DNA of 64,000 nt from Rhinopomastus cyanomelas (Eukaryota; Chordata; Aves; Bucerotiformes; Rhinopomastidae). Below, piece by piece: positions 1-12,500 of the stretch (position 1 is the first letter of the stretch; each line of letters begins with the position of its first letter). Position numbers and translations under genes: made by a program. The stretch is from NCBI GenBank assembly GCA_013400115.1, contig VXBP01008593.1:62001-126000 (forward strand). Direction: 5' to 3'. The notes beneath the pieces are model-generated. The model was not told the DNA's origin. It worked only from the letters and a program-made list of their open reading frames with translations, and ran no database searches.

Positions 1-447
1 GCACAGGCAGTGTAACTTCACGTAGGGGACCCCATTTTTCGGTGACCAAGTGAACAGTTGGCGTCATGATGTTGTTTAAGTGACACAAACATGTACTCTG
101 CTTCTATCAGAAGAACAACTCGAGTAGCTGCAGTGCATTTGCCTGCATCGATTTCTGTCGTCTCTGCTCAAAATGTTTTCTGGAGCGTTCCTTTCTGCTC
201 CCCCTTTATCCCTAGGCAGTCTTTTCTGCACACAGTTGCTCCACGTGATGTGCTCTGTGGTTCTTCCTAATGAATCTGACCTGTAGGAGATGGAAAAAGC
301 ATTGACGGTGCCTTTTGAGCCCCGGCCGAGCAGGCATTTGGGGCACTGCAGTTTCCTGGGGCGCTCACAGGTTATTGTTTTAATAAAGTCTTGTGTGATC
401 CTAAGTGCGTGGATGTTCTACTAAACTTTGGCTCCTTCTTTTAACAG

Positions 448-510
448 GCTGTGAAAGAAGAGGCCCCTTTTGTAAATCCCAGTAAGACCTCCAGCCTGCA
501 GGACCCTAAT
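448..510 (+). CDS. EPB41L4B: EPB41L4B coding exon (tail)
   Basis: The acceptor is cttcttttaacag ending at 447 and the donor is gtaagg at 511. Only frame 0 is open, reading AVKEEAPFVNPSKTSSLQDP and then N (21 codons). The exon ends in phase 0, whereas the next recognised exon needs two carried bases. A weaker donor at 516 (gtctgt) would supply them. Confidence 0.65.
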
Positions 511-3500
511 GTAAGGTCTGTTGCTTCTTGTCCGTAGGGAAAACGTCACATAAATGCATGCCGTAGCGAGGCGCTTTCCAAACGTTGTCCAGACAGGGTC
601 ACATCGGCAGCTCGCTGTGTGAAGTTCACCAGGCAATGACTGGAGGAGATGGTGTGCGTCAGAAGGGAGTTTATTTCAGATCTGTGTGGCAGATATAGCC
701 AAAAACCTGATAAAAGCTCAACTTTTAAAGTCAGACTGGGGATGAGGGATGAGTGGCTGGAGAGCGGCCTAGCAGAGCAACCAGGTGGCAGTACTAGTTG
801 ACAACTGGCTGAACAGGAGCCAGCAGGGTGCCTGGCTGGCCCAGGTGGCCAATGGCATCCTGGCTTGTATCAGAAAGAGTGTGGCCAGCAGGACTAGGGG
901 CATCATTCTCCCTCTGTACTGGACACTGGGGAGGCCTCCCCTCGAGTCCTGGGGGCAATTCTGGGACTTTCGCTTCAAGAAAGAGATCAAGGGGCTGGAG
1001 TGGGTGCAGAGGAGCAATGAGGCTGGGGAAGGGACTGGAGGGAGAGGCTGAGGGAGCTGGGGGTGTTGAGCCTGGAGAAGAGGAGACTCAGGGGGGACCT
1101 TCTCCCTCTCTCCAACTCCCTGAAGGGAGGGTGCAGTCAGGTGGGGGTCGGGCTCTTCCCTCAGGCAACCAGCACCAGGACAAGAGGGCAGGGCCTGAAG
1201 CTGCCAGGAACAGTTAGGCTGGATGTTAGGAAGCCCCTGCTCGTGAAGAGGGTGATCAGAGCCTGGAATGATCTGCCCAGGGCAGTGGGGGAGTCTTCTC
1301 ATTGGTGCCCGGACACAGGACGAGGGGCAATGTGCGCAAACTGGAACACAGGGCAGTCAGTGCAAACACAAGAAAAAATTCACAGTGCAGGTAACAGAGC
1401 ACTGAAAAGGGCTGCCCAGAGACGTCGTGGACTCTCCTACCCTGGAGACTTTCAAAACCTGCCTGGACCTGTTGCTGTAGGATCTGTTCTAGGGGATGAT
1501 GCTCTAGCAGGGAGGTTGGACTAGATGACTGTGATGAGTAAGGATGGCATACTGGCTGCACAGCTGATTTTGCACACATCTAAGCTTATCATAGAATCAT
1601 CATGGAGTGAAAGGACCTCCAGGATCATGAAGTCCAGCCCTCATCCCAACATCTTGCAGACCCCTAGACCATGGCCTTGAGTGCTGTGTCGACTCGTTTT
1701 TTAAACCCCTCCAGGGACAGTGACTCCACCAGTTCCCTGGGCAGCCTGTCCCAGTGCCCAACCACTCTCTCAGCGAAGACCTTCTTCGTAAGATCCAGTC
1801 TAAACCTCCCCTGACGCAACTGGAGGCCAGACTCGTAACAGCCACTGGGGAGATTGTGGTTTGCAGCAGTCTAGTTTATATTTGTTCAGTACTTGTTTTT
1901 ATCTGGTTTATGTCCAGCATAGTTTCCTTTACAGTTGACATGGTGTTGGTATACTGCTGTATCTGCGTCCTGGACGTGCAGACATAGAAGTAATTGGTAT
2001 TCAGGGATAGAGCGATCGGAACAGCCTGCGTCCAAAACTCGGGGAATAATGCAAAATAAATTCAGTCTGAGTATCGTTCTGCTGTAAGTGACTATCCTTT
2101 CTGCAGGGGCATATGCCCTGTTTCAGCCAGGCAGCAGGTGACCTGTTTGCCACTGACATTCTCTATAACCTCTATTTTGTGGTCTTGAATGGACATAAGT
2201 TTTGGTTCTGCTAGAAATTGCAGTAGGGTTAGTTTGTACTGGTTGAACAAGTCACCTGGGAGCTTTTCTCAACAGAGAAACACAGAAGTATCCTTTGTAA
2301 AAAGCCTCCCCCGTGGAATAGAATCTATGTTCCTGCAGGCTTTCCTGCAGATAACTCCTCTGTGAATGTTTGAGGAATGGGATTTTTGGCTGAAATTCCT
2401 TACCAGTTGAAGGCAGCGTCTGAGCTGTTTAACGATGCTCCGTTCTTCTCATGCAAGGGATTTTTAGCAGAGACAGTGACCGTGAGCCAGCAATGGGCCC
2501 TTGGGGCTAAGAAGGCCAATGAGGGTGGATTAGAAGAGGGGTGGTTAGTAGATTGAGAGAGGTGCTCCTCCCCCTCTGCTCTGCCCTAGTGAGAACACCT
2601 CTGGAATACCGTGTTCAGCTCTGGGCCTCTCAGAAATGCTTGAGAGAGTCTAGTGCAGAGCCAGAAAGATGATTCCTCCCTGCTGAGGAAAGGCTGAGGG
2701 AGCTGGGTCTCTTGAGCTTGGAAAAAAGGATACTGAGGGGTGACCTCATTAATGGTTATAAATATGGAAAGGGCGAGTGTCAGGAGGATGGAGCCAGGCT
2801 CTGCTCGATGTCATCCAATGATAGGACAAGGGGCAGCAGGTGTCAGCTGGAACACAGGAGGTTCCACATCAAAATGAGAAGGACCAGGGTGCCAGAGCCC
2901 TAGAAGGGGCTGCCCAGGGGGGTTGTGGAGTCTCCTTCCCTGGACACGTTTCCAATCTGCCTGGAGATATTCCTGTGTGACTGGATCTAGGAACTGCTGC
3001 TGTGGCAGGCGGATTGGACTAGATGATCTTTTGAGGTCCCTTCCAGTCCCTAATATTCCATGATTTACGTATCTGATTACTGATGACTGTACAGTGCCCT
3101 AGCAAAATGCACTGTTTGGTCCAAACCTAGGACATGGAGAATTTGTTCAGCCTAGCCAGTAAGCAGACATGAGCTGAAGCATGAATTGCTCATGGAAATA
3201 GGGAAATAGAAGGATGGTAGTAGTTGTTTCTTTGATCAGAGAACAGTGTCTCTTTGATACCATTTTGTCTGTGTGTCCATTGCTGCTCTGAAGATTACAC
3301 TTGTAATCAATTAACTGCTGGGATGTGGCCTGTAATCCCCCCGAGCAATTATTTTAGTATCTGCCACAGCAGACTCAATTTGTCTAACAATTGCTGTAGC
3401 TCTTTGTGTAGAATTTGTTCTAGTTCAACTGGTAGTTACTCATCTGTATGTGTGGTGGAGCCATGCTCGCTACACGCAGAACTCCAGCTGTTCTGCTGGC

Positions 3501-6500
3501 CATGGCTTTGGGATGCTGCTGCACTCAGACACAGTCACCATGTGCCGCTCCGTTTATTCACCTGTTCTCTGTGGCTGTTGGCAAACTGCAGATGCTTCTC
3601 TGAGTCATTTTGTACACGGGGGTAAACCTCACAAGCGAAGCTGAAATGGCAGTGTTTGGTCAGCTTCCAGGAAGGGAACGCCTGTGGGACTTGCCTGGGA
3701 TTTGGTGCACAGGCTGGGAGTGCAAGGTTGTCTCCTGATCTTCCTGTCAACCTGGTACCTGCCAGATGAGGATGCAGGAGGATACGGGACCTATATGGGA
3801 GGATAAGGGTGCAGTCCTCTCTCCTTGCTGCCTTTGCAGAGCAGGGCTGCACATCTCTATAGCATTCCCACCTCTGGACAGGATCTTTTTTGTTTTTTCT
3901 CAGACAGTTTCAAGTGCTGGCTCCCACATTCAGGGAGGAAAAAGCTGGCCACTCAGTGAAGCAAGATGCTGCAGCATCCTAGCTCACAGTTTCCTTCCTC
4001 CTCCTGTAAGACTAAGATGCTGTACGTGGATCAGGACACGGTCATGCATTCCTCTAGTGGTCCCTGCTGCTTGGCAGCTCTGGACAATTGCAGTAGAGGA
4101 ATGTGTGTGGTTGCCTCATCTTGATCCATCCAGGCTGAACAGGACAGAGCTGTCAGCTGAACAGAGTCAAATCAGAACAGCTAATGGGAGGGGAATTCCA
4201 AAAGCAAGGTAAATAGGAGAGCCGTGAGATACCTTGATGAGACACAGGAGTCCTACCGAAAAGTATTAGAAGTGCTTTTATTACAGCTCTGCTGTAACAG
4301 ACCCGAAAGCACACACGTTTTCATCAGCGCTCACCGAAGGCACACAGAGAAGTACAGCCCAGCTATTCTGATGGGGCATAAGTCTTTGGGAATAGGTAGG
4401 ACATCATACTGGCTTACAGAAGGAATACCTGAAAACGTGGTATTTAGCTTCTTGCACTGCCTGTGTTGAAGCGAGAAGAGAAACAGTTGGTTTGCAGTTA
4501 ATGCCTTGCAGAGTTAAGACACAGAGTGAAAACGTGGTTGTATGAACATCAGTTCAGTTTGGACTTTACAGTGAGGGTCATTTGCAATTGCTTTTTATGC
4601 TATTTCTCGTGGGGATGTAGTGCCCAGGTCTGCATAGAGGCACAGATCATCTCAGTCCTTTTTACATCAAATGGGAGGAAGACACACAGTTATGGAGGCT
4701 GGAGAAGCCCTCTGAGCTCAGCCAGCCCAGCCCAGGACCTGACATCACCCCAGCAGCCACACCAGGGCACTAAGGGCCACAGCCAGGTTCGCCTTAAACA
4801 CCTCCAGGGATGGGGACTCCCCCACTGCCCTGGGCAGATCATTCCAGGCTCTGATCACCCTTTCCCCAAGGAAGGGCTTCCTAACATCCAACCTAACCCT
4901 CCCCTGGCAGCTCCAGGCCCTGCCCTCTCATCCTGGTGCTGGTTGCCTGGGAGAAGAGCCCGACCCCCACCTGACTACAACCTCCCTTGAGGGAGTTGGA
5001 GAGAGGGAGAAGGTCCCCCCTGAGTCTCCTCGTCTCCAGGCTCAACACCCCCAGCTCCGTCAGCCTCTCCTCATCAGACTTTCCCTCCAGTCCCTTCCCC
5101 AGTCTCGTTGCTCCTCTGGACCCACTCCAGCCCCTCAATCTCTTTCTTGAAGTGAGGGGCCCAGCACTGGCCCCAGTACTCAAGGGGAGGCCTCCCCAAT
5201 GCCCAGGACAGAGGGAGAAAGTAATCTTCCGTTAGAGCTAGGAAAGCCTTTCAAACGGGAAGATTTCCTTAGTGTTGTGAGAGAAGCACGTGGTACCACA
5301 TGGGTCACAAAAGGTTATGGGGAAGTAATGGAAGTATTTCTCTGCCTGTTAGAAACTACTTTACACCTGGGTGTCTGTGTTGGTCTCCAGATGGCAGCAT
5401 CAAGGGAGAAGTGTTCAGGGAGAATTTGCTGATTAGATGTCTAGTTACTTCAGGTTTGACATCACTGTTATCGTTAGTAGTTGAGTAAGGCTGCCTCCAA
5501 CTGGGATGTTTTTATTTGATCTTAGAGCCTTGAGAGATCAGGGTTCAGGCTGTCTGCCAGAACAGATGTATAAAGAATGGACTATAAAATACTGTAGGAG
5601 AGAGAAGGAGAGATTGAAACGGGCTGTTAAGAAGAAGTTCTTGAGCAGGAGGAGGGTTGAACACTGGAGCAGGTTGCCCAGGGAGGTATTTGAGGCCCCA
5701 TCCCTGGACATATTCAAGGTGAGGCTGGACAAAGCTCTGGGCAGACTGATCTAGCTGAGGCTGTCCCTGCTCCCTGCAGAGGGGTTGGACTGGATGATCT
5801 CTTCCAACCCAGCCCATTCTTTGATTCTGTGATTATCATCTAGCTGAAGGTCTTCAGCACGGATCTCTTCTTGATTTTGCTAAATGTTAATCTTCCTTTT
5901 GTGAGTAGCTACGATACCAGTACACACACACACACAAGACTACCCAGGTGTCAAAAGAATTCTTTTGAATTTATGTTTTGGGAAATTGAAATAGTAATCG
6001 ACTGTTTCTGAGAAATTTTAGTTGTTTATCAGAGAATTATAGAACTGAGGATTGCAAGGGACATCTGGAGGTCATCTAGTCCAGCCTCCTGCTCAACAGT
6101 CAGGCTTTGTGAGAGCCATAGCTTTGTCTTGCTGAATTTTGGAAATGCCCAGGGATGGGGACTGTACAGCCTTTTGGGCAAAGTACTGATCAGATGTCTA
6201 AGTGCAAGTCCCTGCATTTCTGAGGCAGGTGCCGAAGTTTTGTCAGTCAGGTATCCACTTCAGCCAAGCTCTCAAAATGACTAGTCAGTTATTCCTGTCC
6301 TTGTCACTTTTGTACCCCAAGTGGAGCATTTCTGGGCTGCAATATTTATTTTTCCTTGTAGCATGCTTTTGGCTTGCTACCAGCTTTGGCATGCTTTACA
6401 TCCTGCATGGATCAGGATTTGTCTGCAGATTTCTTTCTGTTTAGACCAACTGCTGCATCACCCTTTGTTGATCCTGGTTATCCAAATTATCTCATCTTTC

Positions 6501-9500
6501 ATAGGATTGCAAATAGCAATATTCTTCTTATGTGGGAGTAGATATAAGCACCAGCTGGCGCTTTGTGCATTCATTTATTCTGATTTTCTTTGTAGATCAT
6601 CCTATCCAAAGCTAGATTAAGACTAATTACATTAGGAGCTGCTCGACATGTAATGTAAAATTAAATGTTACCTCACAGGGCTTGATGTTGCTGCAGACCA
6701 GAGAAGGAGGGTGGAAAATATTAAATTATGTCAGTCAAGGGTATCAATCCATGTATCATTGATGAATCGGGAGAAGTAATCACAGTCATTCTTCTGGTTG
6801 CCCAGTGCAGAGTAAGCTTTTGGAGTTGTCATGGTCAGTAAATTCTCCATGGAACAGCAATTTGTGCTTGTGGCCAAGTGGGCCGATGGTGTCCTGGCAT
6901 GCTTTAAGAAAACTGTGTCCAGCAGGTCTAGAGACGTTCTCCTTCCCCTCGGGTCTGCCCTGGTGAGACACTCTGTCCAGTTTTGGGCTCCTCAGTTCAA
7001 GAGAGACAGGGATCTACTGATGAGCGTCCAGTGGAAAGCTACAAGGATGATTAAGGGACTTGAGCATCTGCCCTGTGAAGAAAGCATGAGAGAACTGGGG
7101 TTGTTTAGCCTTGAGAAGAAAAAGCTGTCTATAAATATCTGAGGGGTGAGTGTCAAGTGGAAGGAGACAGTCTCTTTTCTGTGGAGCACAGTAATAGAAC
7201 AAGGAATAATAGGTATAAACTTGAACATAGAAGGTTCCACCTCAACATGAGGAGAAACTTCTTTACTGTGAGGGTGATAGAGACCTGAGAGGACCTGGAT
7301 GGTCCTGTGTGGCCTGTCCATGGTAGATCTGCTCTGACCGGGGTGTTGCATCAATCTCTAGAGTTCCCTTCCAACCTCTAACATTGTGTTACGTGAATGT
7401 GTCCTATACCTGCTCTGACCAGTGTTGCTATTTCTTGCACAGAACTTTTCTGACTCAGCAAGGGAGGAGTGTCACTCCAAGTAGTGACTGCCTTCTTGAG
7501 CTTTTCACTTTCCTTTCTCACCTGCACAAACCATGTTAACACTTGAATTAGGGATTGAAAGATCATCCAATCCAATCCCCCTGCACAGCAGGACCATCTA
7601 GACCAAGTCACATAGGAACATGTCCAGGTGATTTTAAATGTCTCCAGAGAAGGAGACTCCACAACCCCCTTGGGCAGCCCCTGCCAGGGGTCTTTCACCC
7701 TCACTAGGAAGAGGTTCTTTCTCACACTGGTGTGGAACCTCCTCTGCTCCAGCTCACAGCCACTGCTCCTTTTCCTGTCACTGGGTGCCCCTGAGCAGAG
7801 CCTGGCTCCATCCTCCTGACACCCACCCTTCCCATATTGATCAACATCCATGGGGTCACCCCTCAGTCTCCTCCAAGCTCAAAAGCCCCCCAGCTCCCTC
7901 AGCCTCTCCTCAGCAGGAAGATGTTCCACTCCGTCACCTCTGTGGCTCTGCGCTGGGCTCTCTCCAGCAGCTCTGTCTCCTTGTGGAACTGAGGGGCCCA
8001 GACCTGGGCACAAGACTCCAGATGTGGTCTCTCCAGGGCAGAGTACAGGGGGAGGAGAACCTCTCTCAATCTGCTAACCAGCTCCCTTCTGATCCACCTC
8101 GGGATGCTGTTGGTCCTCTTGTCCACAAGTGCACATTGCTGGCTCTGGCATTTTTTAACCTGTTTTCTGAGAGAAGCTGCCTTATCCAAGTGAAAAAGCA
8201 CATATTGCTGTTTCTTAACCAGAGATGGCCACATCTTTGGAAACAAGTAAGTGTGAGGCACTCAGAGCACAGACCGGGGGCAGCTCGGCCCCTTTGCCTG
8301 TGTCTGCTGAGCTGCTTAGGCCCTGTCTTTGATGCGTAAGAGAACCTAGCCAGCCAGTGTTGTTCCTCTTTGTCTTTTTTCACTGCCACCTGCCCACTGT
8401 AAGGGAGGTCAGACGTTCAAAAGCTTAAAAAAAAAAAGCAGCCTTTTTTCATGCCTTTTTCTGTTTTGTTCCACAAGGCAACTCCTGGGGGCAGATCAGG
8501 CCTTGGGCCTTGGGCCCTTCTCAGCCTCTGGGCCTTAGTCTGGCAGAATAGAGAAAGAAAGTTTGTTCCAGGTGGTAAAATAGGCTCAAACAGCAGCAAA
8601 GAGGTTAAAACCTGTTCAAGACAAACAGAAAGTGGACTGACCCCCAGCAGACTTCCTTAGTTTTAGAACTCTTAACTCAATCCTCCCTTCCAGTCCCTGC
8701 AGGGGCTACAAGAAGGCTGCAGAGGGGCTGCTTGTGATGGCCTGGAGTGACAGGATGAAGGGCAAAGGTTTTGCACTGGAGAAGGGCAGATGGAAATGGG
8801 ATGTTACAAAGACGTTCTTGAGCAGGACAAGGATTGAACACTGGAACAGGTTGCCCAGGGAGGTGGTTGAAGCCCCATCCCAGGAGCTACTCAAGGTGAG
8901 GCTGGACAAGGCTCTGGGAAACCTGATCTGGTTGAGAATGTACCTGCTTGCTGCAGGGTGGGTTGGACTGGATGGCCTTTGGAGGCCCCTTCCAACCTGG
9001 GCCACCTAGGATTCTGTAATGCTATGATTTTACCCCTTATTGGAGATTTATTGCTTATTGGGTGCGCAACGGTTTGCTCCCTATGGCCCACTTACCATGC
9101 TTCAAACAAGTGCTAAGGTCTGCCCAGAGGCCGCTCAGCAGGGGATGAGGAAGGAGTGTTGGTGAGAGGGAACTGTGGTGTGCACAGGGGGGACACAGGT
9201 AGCAATGCAGCCCCAGCCCTGCAAACTAGTCTTTCCATCACAGTCGAGCCAGGGCAGGGTGAGACACCTGGGCACAGGCAGGAGATTTGAGGTGAGGCAG
9301 TGACCTCCTGTAGTCCCCTGTTTGTTGTGAGCAGTTTCGGTTGCAGTAGTACTGCTGGCTGCTGCTGGGAGAAGTTCCTGGTGTTGTTGGGCATCTCTCT
9401 CTAGGACTTATGTTTCTGTCGAGTCTTGTGAAACAGGCTGAGGCTGGTTCAGTGGAGTGGGTTGTGTGCGGCTCAGGAGTGTGCTGGGGGCTCTCCACGT

Positions 9501-12500
9501 TCATGCAGTGTCTGATGACCTGCCACTGCCTGCTGACATTCATGGTTGTTACTGTCCTTCTCACCAGGAAGTGACAGATCTTCATGTAAGGTGCCAGGTC
9601 ATTAGGTAACACTTTCTTGCTTCAGTGCCTTCATTTTCATGCTGTAGTGGTCGGGTACTGTAACAGGAAAAAGATTTCTTAGGAATTGATGACACCGAAA
9701 CGGAGCCTTGTGAAGGAGCTATAATGCACTGCATGTTTTCTGAGTCTGAGTCCCACCGATCCTTCAACACCTCAGGGTTTGTTCAAGCAATAGAGATTAT
9801 AGGGGACTGTAGCTATGTAGTTGAGATGGCTTTATAGTTGATGTAGGGCTATAAACTAGAAATTATAATATCTCCATATAATGACTATTTAAATAGCTAA
9901 ACTAATTGCAAGGCATCTCTTTCCATGTGAGATAACACATTCTGGATGTAGAAGGCAAAAGGTAGCAATAGCATTTGTGCTGCTTTGTAGTTGCTTCCTT
10001 TTCAGGAATATCACTGAGATGGTTGTTAAGATTTTGTGTGATGTTAGCAGTCTGCCATTTGTAAAGCACAGGCAGAGCTGATCAAACTGAGTGCTTCTTG
10101 CATGTGGTTGATGTGGTGAAAGTAGCAGCAGTTTTGAGCTGGTTTCGACTGAGGAACAGCGTTTGGAGATGAAACAGAACTATCGACAGATTTGGGGGGG
10201 GCTGGTGTGGGGACAGCTAACCTAGCAAGGTTGTAATGAGGGCAAAAATCCAGCTCTGCAGTTGGTAGCCCCAACATTTCATCTTGTGCTTATGCTAGAC
10301 TATATTCAGTCAGCCTCTTCAAGATCAATTGCCACTGCTCCTTTTCGTTCAGAGGTAGCTTCAATTTTCAGCCCAGCTAGCCTGCATTTTCTTAACATGT
10401 GCGATTAAATGATGATTATGTCTCTCCCCAAGGCCTGATAAATGTCTAGAGAAAGATATTACCTGCATCCAGTCTTTAACAAAAATGACAGCAATATTTT
10501 ATAAAGGGGAAAGAGGGTTTTCCACTTCAAATTGTATTGCTTTTGCAAAGTAAGTGCATACTTGACTGGCGTGATACAGAATGCAAGTAAAGTTTGTCTG
10601 AGCCAGCACAAGATGTTCTTGTATTTAGTATTTATACTATTAAAGTGTTGGTTAACTCTACTGATCAATGTTTAAAGAGGAGATCCTTTCATTCCCATTT
10701 GTGTCCTTTGCTGCAGCTCTGCAAATACATTTCACTTTCAGAAGCATCTGAACACATGTCTGAGCTTTGCTTTTTTTCCCTCTGAGTGTCCTTTCCCTGG
10801 ATCCAACCTGTCAGTTCATTTCCCTTCAGTTGCTCTCTCAAACACGGAAGAATCATGTGTAATATCAGCTCGAACCTATTTTAAGCCAAGGAGTTTTTGT
10901 TAAAGGTATCGTTTTTTGGGTAAAAACCTTTCCTTACTGTTATTTCAAAGTTCTGTTTTGCAAGCAGTGACATTTCCACCTGGTGTCTGTATTCATAATC
11001 AATTGCTGCTTTTGTAAATGCTGTGTGGTGCACAAGAGGGCAAGTTCCCACAGCCTTTTCTGTCCGTGCCTGCTGGCCTGTGAGCTATAAATGGAACAAA
11101 AGGATGGACTTCAATGGGCAGTCACCACGTTGCAAGATAAATACGTGTTGAGTTGCTTAGAACTTTGTTGAAATGCCTGAAATAGTTTAAATAGAGACCG
11201 TGCCACATAAAGATTCTTTTTCTTGTTATTTTTAGAAGTCCAGCACCAGTGCGGCCTGAAACTACACCATCGACTGGCCCTACAGAGAAGCAGGATATTA
11301 AAGTTTCTCGCGTGAGGAAGTTAACGAGGCAGTACAGTTTGTGAGTAATGGCTAGCAGCAGCTTTATGTTTTTGCCTCCTGCAGCTGAAAATGAAGGGGA
11401 ATGCTAATTACTGCTCTAGCTGTGCTTTCTGAAAGGCACAATGCAACTGTGTGATAATGATCTTGTGCTGATACTGTTCCTTTCATCACTGAGAATCTTC
11501 AAGCTTACAATACAGGGTTAATCCAATGTCCCTGTGCAGTTGCTAACCCTCAGAACTGCAGGCCCCCTGCCTTTTTCTGAGTTTACAGGTTAGGAATTGA
11601 AAACCTGTTTTCCACACAAAATGTCATAGAATCATAGAATCAATAGGGATTGGAAGGGACCTCGAAAGATCATCTAGTCCAATCTGCCTGCAACAGCAGG
11701 ATCACCTAGACCAAGTCACACAGGAACACATCCAGGTGGACCTTGAACGTGTCCAGTGAAGGAGACTCCACAACTTCCCTGGGCAGCCTGTTCCAGTGTT
11801 CTGTCACCCTCACCGTGAAGAAGTTCCTCCTCATATTGATGTGGAACCTTCTGTGTTGTAGCTTGCAACCACTGCCCCTCATCCTATCACTAGGTGACAC
11901 TGAGCCCAGCTCCATCCTCCCGACACCCGCCCCTCAAATATTTGTAGACATTAATGAGGTCACCCCTCAGTTTCCTCTTCTCCAAGCTAAAGAGACCCAG
12001 CTCCCTCAGCCTCTCCTTGTAAGGGAGGTGCTCCACCTCCTTTATCATCTTCATTGCCCTACACTGAACTCTCTCCAGAAGCTCCACATCCCTCTTGAAC
12101 TGAGGAGCCCAGAACTGGACACAATACTCCAGGTGTGGTCTCACCAGGGCAGAGCAGAGGGGGAGAAGAACCTCTCTTGATCTGCTAACCACCCCTCTTC
12201 TAATCCACCCCAGGATGCTGTTGGCCCTCTTGGCCACAAGAGCACATTGCTGGCTCATAGTCATCTTGTTGTCCACCAGGACCCCCAAGTCCCTTTCCCC
12301 TACACTACACTCCAACAGGTCAGTCCCCAGCCTATACTGGTACCTAGGGTTGTTCTTGCCCAGATGCAAGACTCTGCACTTACTCTTGTTATAGCTCATT
12401 AGATTTCTCTCNNNNNNNNNNNNNNNNNNNNNNNNNNNNNNNNNNNNNNNNNNNNNNNCTTTCCTGGGATGGAGGTGAGGCTGACCGGTCTATAGTTACC

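Larger units (their letters stand above)
511..11235 (+). other. EPB41L4B intron, CR1-rich
   Basis: This is a 10.7-kb intervening stretch. CR1 copies fill much of 721-9030 and are listed separately. Outside them, at 1855-2500, 3065-4680, 5220-5580, 6190-6830, 8150-8690 and 9030-11235, I see no repeat or gene I can name. Two possible skipped exons, 4078-4208 and 9568-9605, are listed separately. Confidence 0.7.
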
